A stretch of DNA of 64,000 bases from contig NC_089184.1 of NCBI RefSeq assembly GCF_947507565.1, positions 2,356,001 through 2,420,000 on the forward strand, in the 5' to 3' direction. A model generated the notes under the pieces. It had not been told where the DNA came from and ran no database searches. It worked only from the letters and a program-made list of their open reading frames with translations. Shown piece after piece: positions 33,001 through 42,600 of the stretch (positions are counted from its first letter, which is position 1; every line of letters begins with the position of its first letter). This DNA comes from Oscarella lobularis (taxonomy: Eukaryota > Porifera > Homoscleromorpha > Homosclerophorida > Oscarellidae). Position numbers and translations under genes: made by a program.

Positions 33001-35435
33001 GCGATTAGTTTTATAGATAAAAATGGGTCACCAATAGGAAACGGGCTGCAAAAATTTCTTTTATTAAAAGTGAAAGACAGCAATCTCTGCATTAAATAAG
33101 AGCCACTTCGACTGATTTATAGCGTAAATTATGCGATTAATTTTTTGGATAAAAATGAGGCCTCATTAGGAAGCGGGCCACGAAAATTTTGTTTATTCAA
33201 AGGAAAAGGCAGCAATAAAAACGTTTTTAGCAATTAAAATAGAGCTACTTTGACTGATTTATAGCAAAAAAGAAGCGATTAGTTTTATAGATAAAAAGGT
33301 CCCCAATAGGAACCGGGCCAAAAAAATTTCGTTTATTTAAGGCAAAGGAGGCAATTTCTGCAATAAGTAAGAGCTACGTCGACTGATTTATAGCAAAAAA
33401 CGAGTGATTAGTTTAATAAATAAAAATGTGGCCCCAATAGGAACCTGTTCGAAAAATTTCTTTTATTTATAGCTAAAGGCAGCAATTTCTGCATCAAATT
33501 AGAGCTAACTCGCCATCATTTACAGAGTAAAATATGCGATTTATTTTTTGGATAAAATTGAGGCCCCATTAGAAAGCGGGCCAAGTAAATTTCGCTTATT
33601 AAAGGCAAAGGCAGCAATGGAAACGTTTTTATGCATTAGCTACTTCGACTGATTTATAGCAAAAAACGAGCGATTAGTTTTATAGATAAAAATGTGGCCC
33701 CAATAGGAACCCGGCAGCAAAAATTTCGTCTATTTAAAGACAAAGGCAGCAATGACAGCGTTTTTCTGCATCAAATTAGAGCTACTTTGACGGATTTATA
33801 GCGTTAAACGAGTGATTAGTTTCATGTATAAAAATGGGGCCACAATAGGAACCTGGCCGCAAAATGTGGATTATTTAAAAGCAAAGGCAGCAATTTCCTC
33901 ATTAAATACGAGCTACTTTCACTGATTTTTAGCGTAACATATGCGATTAATTTTTTGGATAAAAATGAGGCCTCATTAGGAAACGGGCAATGAAAATTTC
34001 ATATCTTCAAAGGCAAAGGCAACAATTTCTGCATTAAATAAGAGCTACATTGACTGATTTATAGCGTAAAATATGCGATTAATTTTTTAGATAAAAATGG
34101 GGCCCCATTAGGAACCGGTCAAGGAATATTTCGTTTATTAATCGCAAAGGCAGCAATGAAAACCTTTTTCTGCATCAAATTAGAGCTTCTTAGACTGATT
34201 TACAGCAAAAAACAAGCGATTCGTTTTATAGATAAAAATGGGGCACCAATGAAACCGGATAAAAAAATTCTTTTATTTAATTGCAAGGGAAGCAATTTCT
34301 GCTAAAAAAGAGCTACTTCGACTGATTTATAGCAAGAAACGAGCAATTAGTTTTATTGATAAAAATGGGGCAACCAATAGGAACCGAGCCGCGAAAATTT
34401 TGATTATTAAAGGCAAAGCTAGCAAAAAAAGTTTTTCTGCATCAAATTAGAGCTACTTTGACGAATTTATAGCGTAAAACGAGCGATTGGTTTCATTTAT
34501 ATAAATGGGGCCTCAATAGGAACCGTGACGAAAAAATTGCGTTTATTTAAAGAAAAAGGCAGCAATTTCTGCATGAAATAAGAGCTACTTTGACTGATGT
34601 ATAGCGTAAAAAATGCGATTAATTTTTTGGATAAAAATGAGGCTCCATTACGAACCGGGCTACAAAAATTTCGTTTATTCAAAGGCAAAGGCAACAAAGA
34701 CAACGTTTTTCACAATTACGATAGTGCTACTTCGACTGATTTATAGCAAAAAATCGAGCGATTAGTTTTATAGAGAAAAATTTGGCCCCAATAAGAACCG
34801 GGCCGCGATAATATCGTTTATTTAAAGGCAAACAAAGAAATTTCTTCATTAAATAAGAGCTACTTCGACCGATTTATAGCTTAAATTATGAGATTAATTA
34901 TTTGGATAAAAATGAGGCCCCATCAGGAACCAGGCCACGACAATTTCATTCATTCAAAGGCAAATGCAGCAAAGAAAATGTTTCTGCATTAAATTAGAGC
35001 GACTTCGACTTATTTATACCAAAATAAGAGCGATTAGTTTTATAGATAAAAATTGGACCCCAACAGGCACCGGGCCGCGAAAATTTCGTTATAAAAGGCA
35101 AAGCAGCAAAAAAACGATTTTCGTCATCAAATTTGAGATACTTCGACTGATTTATAGCATAAAACGAGCGATTAGTTTTATGGAAAAAAATGAGGCCCCA
35201 ATAGGAAACGGGCTGCAAAAATTTCGTTTATTTACAAAGACCGCAATTTCTTTATTAAATAGGAGCTAGTTTGACTGATTCATAGCGTAAAATATGCGAT
35301 TAATTTTTGGATAAAAATGAGGCACCATTAGGAAACGGTCCACAAAAATTTCGTTTATTGAAAGGCAAAGGCAGCAATGAAAACGTTTTAATCTGCATCA
35401 AATTAGAGCTTCTTTGACTGATTTATAGCACAAAA
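30085..35435 (+). repeat. ~135-bp satellite with 271-bp dimeric higher-order repeat
   Basis: About 40 monomers of the type AGAGCTACTTCGACTGATTT, then ATAG..., GATAAAAATG, (A/G)GGCCCCA(A/T)TAGGAACCGG and AAAATTTCGTTTATT. Two monomer types alternate: one with CGTAAAATATGCGATTAATT then TTTTGGATAAAAATGAGG, the other with AAAAAACGAGCGATTAGTTT then TATAGATAAAAATGGGG. Corresponding positions at 32066, 32204 and 32337 give spacings of 138 and 133 bp, so the dimer is 271 bp. Some dimers are out of register. Short ORFs of 60-100 codons in it are by-products of the repeat. Confidence 0.95.
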
Positions 35436-35440
35436 CGAGA

Positions 35441-35779
35441 CTGACGTCGCCCGGAGGCTAGCCCGAACCCTTCCAGACGCAACGAAGAAATCGGCAGCAA
35501 ATGTGATGAAGAAACCAGCGCGCATGCTCTACCGAAAGAGCTTCAAGAGACGCCTCCGGGCGACATCGACGCCGACCCCCTCCGGCCGCACGCGAAATCC
35601 GAGCCATTGCAAGTGGTAATGGAAACGGTCAACACGTAGCGAGGCGAGATAATGTTACAGCTAATTATCCCCCACATTCCGGGGGAAGCGGCACACAAGA
35701 AAATCAAAGGTTTTTGACCAGACCCTCTCCTTAGATTGTTAATATCTAGATGGGAGAGGGTCTGGTTCCACCAGACTAG
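35441..35779. mobile_element. Relic termini: 16-bp inverted repeat and a TAG-hairpin end
   Basis: GACGTCGCCCGGAGGC (35442-35457) is inverted at about 35552-35567 with one mismatch. Further right, CCAGACCCTCTCC (35718) pairs with GGGAGAGGGTCTGG (35752-35765), followed by TTCCACCAGACTA ending at 35779. This last part is the same arrangement (hairpin, then ...CTA) as the right ends of the elements at 56-63 kb. The left partner was not found, so it is probably a truncated relic. Confidence 0.5.
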
Positions 35780-36480
35780 GCCAGCGCCTCCACAAGTGGC
35801 GGAGATGACACACGTTGCCAGCTCACACGTTGCCAAGGGAGAAAAGGTTCGCGCAGAGCGCAAGTGCGGCGATGTCGCAGAGAGTACAGGCATGCTATAA
35901 GAAGCGACAGACGGAACAAGTAAGTTGCGTATCACAAGTAGGAACTGACGCCGGGAAAATTCGAGGTACAGACCGGCGTGAGAGGCGTCGGTTGTGCTTT
36001 GTGTGCAATTAGGGATACAATAGTTCCCAATTTCGTCACGAGTGCCCCAATCAAGACTGTTGCCATCGATGATTACGGCGAGGGCATCTGGCACGGACTG
36101 TAGGGCACCGCTGCCAGTGCTCATAGGACCAGAAGAGAGAAAGTAGAAAAGCTTTGTGTGCCGATCACGGTCTAATGGCTGTAACTGGGAGTATTGGTAA
36201 CGCGAGCGTGCTGATATGGGCGAAGACATTAGCTTACTGCCGAGGTCAGTAGCCAAAACGGGTAAGACAAAAATACTACAGAAACTGAAACTGAAGCCCA
36301 TCACAGTTCACAACTCGGAGATAGTATGCAATGGCATGGCAACGGTGCACTCACGTTTAATTAAGCCAAAACGAGATCCAGGCGGAGTTCTCCTTCGTGC
36401 CTGATTTGCAATACATAAAGGGCCTTGATATACTGGAGGCGCTAGATGCGAAGATCGCCATACGAAGTAAATAACTCTCG
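35780..36480. other. No supported gene
   Basis: A 253-codon minus-strand frame (35543-36304) has no recognisable domain and a composition suggesting an antisense reading. The plus strand has a weak knuckle-like string (LCFVCN, then a stop, GYNSSQFRHECP) near 36000, insufficient for a call. Confidence 0.35.
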
Positions 36481-36504
36481 CTGCGGGGAGAGGCTGTGCT
36501 GACG

Positions 36505-36590
36505 CACCCACCCCCCCTCCCCCCCCCCCCCTCCCCACCCCTCCCCACCCCCACCCCCACCCCCAGCCCCCACCCCCACCCCCGTAACCT
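36505..36590. repeat. C-rich tract, (CCCCCA)n
   Basis: Runs of C5-C12 separated by single A or T, with a regular CCCCCA part. The minus strand carries many G5 runs and could form G-quadruplexes. Confidence 0.9.
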
Positions 36591-36668
36591 AGCGAATACA
36601 AGTGCGGTCACCCCCGCCCCTCCTCAGAGAAGGATGATGTTTTGGAAGGCGTCGTGGAACCAGCGGGC

Positions 36669-36698
36669 CCTATATATATAATATATATATATATACTG
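36669..36698. repeat. TA microsatellite
   Basis: About 30 bp of nearly pure TA repeats. Confidence 0.9.
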
Positions 36699-36788
36699 TA
36701 CATGTTTACATACATCTATATCTTATATAAAGGGCTCTGGGTTAGCTCGGCCACTGACGCCCTTCGTGTTTCCTACACTATTATACGG

Positions 36789-36929
36789 GAATCGTGAGCT
36801 CCCGGCAAGACAGAGTTGTCATGAAGTAGCAGATATCGAGGACTATTACTGATATCGATGTCTGCTTCTTCTTGACAATGCTGATGATTTTGGCTTTGTC
36901 AGCGATGTCTTGCCGGGAGCTCACGATTC
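36789..36929. repeat. Snap-back repeat with 23-bp perfect arms
   Basis: GAATCGTGAGCTCCCGGCAA plus GAC at 36789-36811 is perfectly inverted at 36907-36929. Inside, TGTCATGAAGTAGCAGATAT and a partner near 36860-36885 also pair imperfectly. No coding sense. Confidence 0.75.
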
Positions 36930-36934
36930 CTGTC

Positions 36935-37705
36935 ACATCATCATTACGACGAGAATAGCGCAGACGCACGACATATTCTATTAGCGAAAAGCCATGCATC
37001 TCATTGCTCTTAATTAAGCGTTCTTGAAAAGCTAAATTAATTAAGGCCGTTATTGATCTTCTCTGTTAGGTTGGAAATCAAAGACTATTTGCAAATTCTC
37101 GACTACAACAAGAAGAAGTAGACCTACGCAGAGAAGGTGGCGACGGAGCCTCCTGTCAACTGTCTCCCGTTCCATGGCTTTATCAAACGCGGGGACATTG
37201 ATTCACTGGACATTGATTCACTGAACAGCACATGATTACGTTTCTGAAGTACTGGTGGAAAATTGAAGCTGAGACCAAACGCTTGGAAGCGGCCGCATTG
37301 AATTTAGATAGCTTCTTGCGTTACTTTTATCAGTACCATCTTAGGCATCGCAATATTCAAAACTACCAAACATCAGTGAGTTCATTGCATGGTCTAGACC
37401 GTCATGTCGTCACAGCTATTGCAATGAAATTCAGTTTTGCGTGCACAGACCGCTTACAAGGAGAGGAAGAAACATCGCGAATTCCTCACTTGGGAATTGG
37501 ATCTGGATGACGTTAGAGAAGAGGAATCTCAAGAGGGTTATCTTTACCTTCTCGAAGGTCGCTATGTGACTCATGAAATAGTCGGAAGACTTATTATATA
37601 TCTATTCGTGCATGGTTGGCATACAATTTCCGGGTATATGCTGCATATCCCGTACCCAGAAGTGTTGGAACGTCGAGTCCCCGTACTACTGTTTTCTACT
37701 CTAGC
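36935..37705. other. No supported gene
   Basis: There are plus-strand frames of about 90 codons at 37232-37712, but none has a recognisable domain. The region may hold 5' sequence of the downstream CARD gene, displaced by the ISL2EU-like insertion; nothing visible proves this. Confidence 0.3.
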
Positions 37706-37782
37706 TCTATAGATCATATTCATGTGACGTCAGGAGGTCATGTGATGCGCGTCTCGAGCACTTTTGGGTGGCAAGGTCTAAC

Positions 37783-37941
37783 ATGGTCAAAAGCTGTTGC
37801 GCGATAGGTTGCGCGAACCGCTTTGTGCGAGGATCTTCGATAAGCTTTTACCGGTTTCCTCCCGAGGGTACAGAGAGCCGGGAACGGTGGATAGCAGCGA
37901 TTCGACGAAAAGATTGGCGCCCTAACGAATTTTCCTCCGGT
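37783..37941 (+). pseudogene. THAP first exon of the ISL2EU-like transposase
   Basis: From the ATG at 37783: MVKSCCAIGCANRFVRGSSI, then SFYRFPPEGTESRERWIAAI and RRKDWRPNEFSSG. This is the N-terminal two thirds of a THAP finger (C-x-x-x-C, F-Y-R-F-P, W, W-x-P). The closing C-x-x-H would be in the next exon; a donor (CCG|GTAAAA) lies right at the expected place. Downstream there is only the antisense YqaJ gene, so the rest of the transposase has been lost, probably by an internal deletion with its junction near 37945. Confidence 0.6.
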
Positions 37942-39584
37942 AAAATGCCACATCGATAAAAAAGTTTAACTTTCAGTAGCTCCCTCGAGAGAAAATCGTT
38001 GTCAATGACAACCCTTTCCACAAAGAAACAACTCGGTGTCCAAACAACGAAATCGCAATATTCTGACGAAGACAGCAGCATTTGCAATTGGATTTGATAA
38101 TAGTAGGCGTGATCTCTTGCAAGAGCAAAAAGACCATCACTTCCCTTCAGGCAGAAGTCCGGCTGGCGAGCAGCTTCAGTTAATGATTGCTCCTTGCATC
38201 GAACAGGACATTTCACCTCTACCACTCCTTCACCGCAGCAGTCGCAGCATACTAAGCTGTCGGGTGTAGCGCCAAGTTGAGGAAATTGAGGTCGAACAAT
38301 AAGTCCGCATGGTTTCAACCTCAAATTGCGATGTTCGCGTTTCCGCACCTTTTCGTACGCTTGAAGAGCCGTTGCTTCCTTGCTAGAACCCCACGAGGTG
38401 GCTTCACTAAAGAATTTGTAGCTCTCAGGATAGCAAATACGCTTGATCAATGAAATTGATGGCCTGCCACTTTCCGAGTCTGTGCGCGCCGCAGCCTTGA
38501 AATTCGACGCAGTAACACGGCCAGCGCGATGACGAAACCATAGACGACTCCTAGCTTGTCCTTTGGTCTGTTCTTCGATTGTTCTCGATTGAGATTCGGA
38601 AACAACGATTTTGCTAAAAACATCTTCGCTCGCTTCCAAAATCTCGGAATAAGAAAGGGTAGCTAATGAATCGTCATATAAATCTGTCAGGATCATGGGC
38701 TGATCCGTTTCGAGAAAAGCATCCCAATAGTTTGGCTGCAGCGAAAGTATGACTGACTTGCCTTGCCCGCACTTCGACAAGTTTTCGTAGAAGCTTTCTA
38801 ATTCGTCGTTCGTCGGAGCGGAACAGGCCACTGCCTTAGTCCTTGGCGCAGTTGCGCTGCTGCTGCTGCTGCTTCCTGCATCAGCGCTACTCGCAGAGAG
38901 ATTCATCTTCTTCTTCGGAGGGACAAAATCGATTTCGGCTGTTGGAGCGAAGGGAGCCGCTTTTCCAGATAGATCAGCCCACCGACATGGTACTGACGTA
39001 CACGACGCATTATTTGCCCTTTCTGCTGTATAAATGGCAGCAAATAGCAGAGCCGCCACATGCGAGCACGCTTCACCCAATCCTGCCATGCACGTGCAGT
39101 GGGCACATAAGACGGTTCCATTCTCTTCGGCTCCCACCCAAGTGCGTAAATACGGAGCGTTAACTGCTTGAGAATGTCCAACCTTACCGAGGACGACGTA
39201 TTTTGATGGCTTCGCTACACGAACGTCTGTTACCCACCCAGCCGTGAAAAACTTGTACCCGTCAAGACTTTTGTACGCCTTCAGCGATTCTTTCGTGTAC
39301 AGGCTTGGGGTGTTGATAAGATAGTTGTAGACGTCAGGAAATTCGATGGAAGGCCAAGCGTCACTCGTTGCAGCTGAATCTATCACGTACGGATCGTCAA
39401 CGTCGGGACCGATGATGGCGAGTTTCTCCAAGTAGCGACTCTTAGCTTCGTCTTCGAGAGCGAAAAAGTAGGAGGAAAAGCGTTGCGAAGACATGGCAGT
39501 AAGCGAATAAGCCGCTGCTAGCGCGTGCGAGTGAACAGCGCATGCCACCCAAACCCCCAAGACTTTTTTGCCACCCATGCGCAC
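37848..39584 (-). CDS. SWIM-finger plus YqaJ-type nuclease protein
   Basis: The ORF is 578 aa; a better start may be MSSQRFSSYFFALEDEAKSR about 30 codons in. A SWIM zinc finger (LCAHCTCMAGLGEACSHVAA, C-x-C...C-x-H) lies near residue 160-185. After a Ser-rich linker comes a YqaJ/lambda-exonuclease-like domain (from about residue 345): WFRHRAGRVTASNFKAA, then GATPDSLV (catalytic Asp), GVVEVKCP (E-x-K) and YYYQIQLQML. The catalytic set D...E-x-K is present. YqaJ domains degrade or trim DNA ends and in ISL2EU-type transposons form the second protein. The last 28 residues after GILPE are antisense of the THAP exon and probably do not belong to the original protein. Confidence 0.75.
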   Translation of the reverse strand: MRMGGKKVLGVWVACAVHSHALAAAYSLTAMSSQRFSSYFFALEDEAKSRYLEKLAIIGPDVDDPYVIDSAATSDAWPSIEFPDVYNYLINTPSLYTKESLKAYKSLDGYKFFTAGWVTDVRVAKPSKYVVLGKVGHSQAVNAPYLRTWVGAEENGTVLCAHCTCMAGLGEACSHVAALLFAAIYTAERANNASCTSVPCRWADLSGKAAPFAPTAEIDFVPPKKKMNLSASSADAGSSSSSSATAPRTKAVACSAPTNDELESFYENLSKCGQGKSVILSLQPNYWDAFLETDQPMILTDLYDDSLATLSYSEILEASEDVFSKIVVSESQSRTIEEQTKGQARSRLWFRHRAGRVTASNFKAAARTDSESGRPSISLIKRICYPESYKFFSEATSWGSSKEATALQAYEKVRKREHRNLRLKPCGLIVRPQFPQLGATPDSLVCCDCCGEGVVEVKCPVRCKEQSLTEAARQPDFCLKGSDGLFALARDHAYYYQIQLQMLLSSSEYCDFVVWTPSCFFVERVVIDNDFLSRELLKVKLFYRCGILPEENSLGRQSFRRIAAIHRSRLSVPSGGNR

Positions 39585-39626
39585 GTCCCTGTGACGTCAT
39601 GAATATGATCTATAGCTCCGGCCGTG

Positions 39627-42600
39627 ATGGTCGATTCGACAAGCTCCGATCCATGGGAAGCAAACGTTCGCTCGCTTCTTCCTACTCTCGAGGAGAAAAT
39701 GAACGTCGATTACATTCTGACGGCACTCTTCAGCGAGAAATTGATCACAAAATTCGAACTGGACGAACTTCGGTCGCTAAGCGTGAACAAACAGAAGGTA
39801 GATCGATTGATGGTTGACATACTGCCGAGAAAAAAGCCAGGAACTTTCTCGGAATTCGTCGCCATTCTGCGGAGAACGGAAGGGCAGGAGTACCTTGCCG
39901 AGCTCATAACACGAAGCGGTGGCGAGGCTGATCTTCGGTGAGTTGGGTAAAAGCAAGCTTAGGGACGGAATAAGGATCGAAGGGGCCTTTAGATAGCGCG
40001 GTCGGCCCTGTCAAGCAGGGAACGCGCGGAGCTGTCCGGGTTTTGATGGTGTCCGAGGATTGATACGGGACCCTATAGCTACTGCTAATATTATTTTACT
40101 TTCAGATGTGACAGAGTTGTGATGATGGATGAAGATCGGAGAGACAGTTTATCAGGTGTCATGTTCTAAGGCGTGTAGGATCTTTTGTGGTTCTAACGGC
40201 GTGTGGTAGATAATCCTCTCAGTCGGCTTGCGTATCAAGCAAAAATGTCGTTCGAAGGCCAAACGTGAGTAGCATAGCATATAAATTTACTATGTGTGAA
40301 ATAGGCCTGTATGTGGAGAGAATGTGTATTTATGTAGTCCCGTTGTATTTAATTAATTATTTGCATGTGGCAATAGATCTAAATAATCGATTATTCATTT
40401 GCTTACATACTTGTTCATTTATTGTTGTAGCTCAGAGCAATTGTCCTTCTGCGAAAACGATTGGGTTGTGCTTCTTGAGGATATTGTCAACGGCTCTGGC
40501 TGGTGCAGAGGATTCGCTAACGGGAAAACTGGACTTTTCCCTCGTTCTTTATTGTTTGGTGAAACGTTTTTTTATAACTCGGCATTGCTCTAATGTGCTG
40601 CACTTTGCAGGAATCACGAATACGAAACACAGACCTTCGACCTCGTTGTCACTTCACAGCGCTACATCTGACTGTTGTACGATAAATATCTTGGTAATAA
40701 TGCATATTTTCTAATGCACTTTTAGACGCAAAAGACATGCTTGAAAGTGGCGTATCTACGTCCAGTATATCGAGCAGTCAAGCTCTTCTAAGCCTAAATC
40801 CTTATGAGTATATATACGAATATAGACCTAGGCATTGAATAAGTGTTCTCGTGTAGATTCTCATGCGGGTTGCGCTTGCAATTCTGCGCTTTTCTCCACC
40901 CCGGATGGGAGTTTGATACGAGCAAACAGTCTGTCGGCATCTCATTTGCAAAGAACTACTTTGCAAGTGACGACAACTCGTCGTCTCTCAGAACTCAATT
41001 ACCAATGAACGTCGTCGAGACTGTGTAATATTAATTGTTTTCTTCGATTCTTCCTGGTGCTCTTACTTTTGTGTAGTGAGATGGATCATGGTCGCTTGTT
41101 TATGATATCAAGCGATATCTTAACTGTTTCTCCTAACAAGCTCGAGGCATCTTTGATTGAATACACTTACGTTGTCACTGACGAATTTAAGGGTGCCGCT
41201 AAAACCGAAACATTGAAGAACCGTGTTCTATCGGTTAGTAGCGACTACACTGGTACGTGCGGGTGAACAGCGATGTTTCTTCTTTCGTATTCGACATGCT
41301 TTTTTACAGGTGTTCTCATTAAACGTGATGGCGTTATTAGATCGCCGCCTAAGCTTCCGGGTTTCATCGCTTGGTGGCATAAAGTCTCCGACGATAAAAT
41401 TGCACAGAAGTGCCTAGAGACCATGGCTCCCAACTGGTTTCACTTCGTTCCGCGCGACGATGTCGAGAACTCAAACATACTCGCTTCAGAGGCTATCAGC
41501 ATCCTTGACGACATTGTAGAGAGTTTGACTTGTGTACAACAAGTAAAAGGGGCTTCCTCTGCTAAGAAATCGAGTGAGCCAACACATGGTATTCACCCCA
41601 AAACGGTAACGCAGGGCGCACATTATTAAACTTTTTGGTTTTGTAATTATAACTATTTTCTAGCTTATTTGTTCTTGGTTAAAGACCAAAATATCTTTTC
41701 TTTCGAGTGCTGTCGCGTCAGATGCTGTAGCCGAAGAGTCGGCTGTGTATGCAACTGCTCTTGTGGTTTTAATAGAGAAGTACCGATTGACTGAAGAACT
41801 CACCGTTGGCGTCTTGGAGTCCCTAGCATCAGTGTTAACTTTGCGCTTTGATTTTCAAGCGCGCACCTGTCGTTCGTTAGAGTTGATAATCAAGAATTTT
41901 CCAGATCAGAAAAGGTTCTCATTTTGTTTGATTATTGTATCTTGTTTGATTTACGGTTTTTGTTTGAAGTGTTGTACTTGCTTCTGTTCGACACATCTGC
42001 ACTGAAATCGTCAAGAAAGAATCTCCACAGTGGATCTTGCTAATGCCACTCATTCATTTTCTGAGCGGACGAATACGACCTTTTGAACAACTTCGCTTTT
42101 CCAACTGGGAAAGTAAAGAATGGTGGTGCTTGGACGAGCTAGAAATATGTATCAAACCGTGCGTACCATGCTATCCTTCATTTTTTATGTTATGAGTTAC
42201 ACTGTATTTGTCTTTCAGGACTCTTCTTCATTTGAAAGACCGCTTATTGCCCTTGGTTCAGTTGGACTCTCTCCTAATAAGAAACGTTCTGTTTGCTTCA
42301 AATCCTATTGATTTGAGTGAGTGGAAAGACGCCGCTTCGAATATTGAATTTGTCACAGCGATTGTAAAAAAAGTGCGAGTTCAAAATCTTCTCGTTGATT
42401 GTTTGGAGGTTCGCATCATCATAAATTACTTAAGAAAATTGTTCTGAAAGGCTTGCATTTTAGATTCCTTTTCTCGAAGAAATTCTTGAGCAGCTTTGTA
42501 CTACCATTGGCACCGGCGTCAATAAAATGTACTACATATATACACAAATGCAGTGATTTGACTTTTATATTTTTATTTAGGGATCCTAAATCACCTCAGA

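Larger units (their letters stand above)
37709..39616. mobile_element. ISL2EU-like element, internally deleted
   Basis: Inverted ends TATAGATCATATTCATG (left, 37709 onward) and CATGA...ATATGATCTATA (right, to 39616), continuing as imperfect similarity through the GTGACGTCA and GGGTGGCAA blocks. Inside are a THAP exon on the plus strand and a SWIM-YqaJ gene on the minus strand, converging. As I recall, ISL2EU transposons encode a THAP-containing transposase and a second protein with a YqaJ nuclease domain, which fits. The DDE part of the transposase is missing. Confidence 0.55.

Noticed and set aside
30394-35269. Repeated 60-100-codon ORFs with related sequences
   Set aside because: By-products of the satellite unit; frames shift with each unit and no start or domain is conserved.
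35543-36304. 253-codon minus-strand ORF
   Set aside because: No domain, odd composition, and it crosses repeat termini; the plus strand shows only a weak knuckle-like string with a stop.
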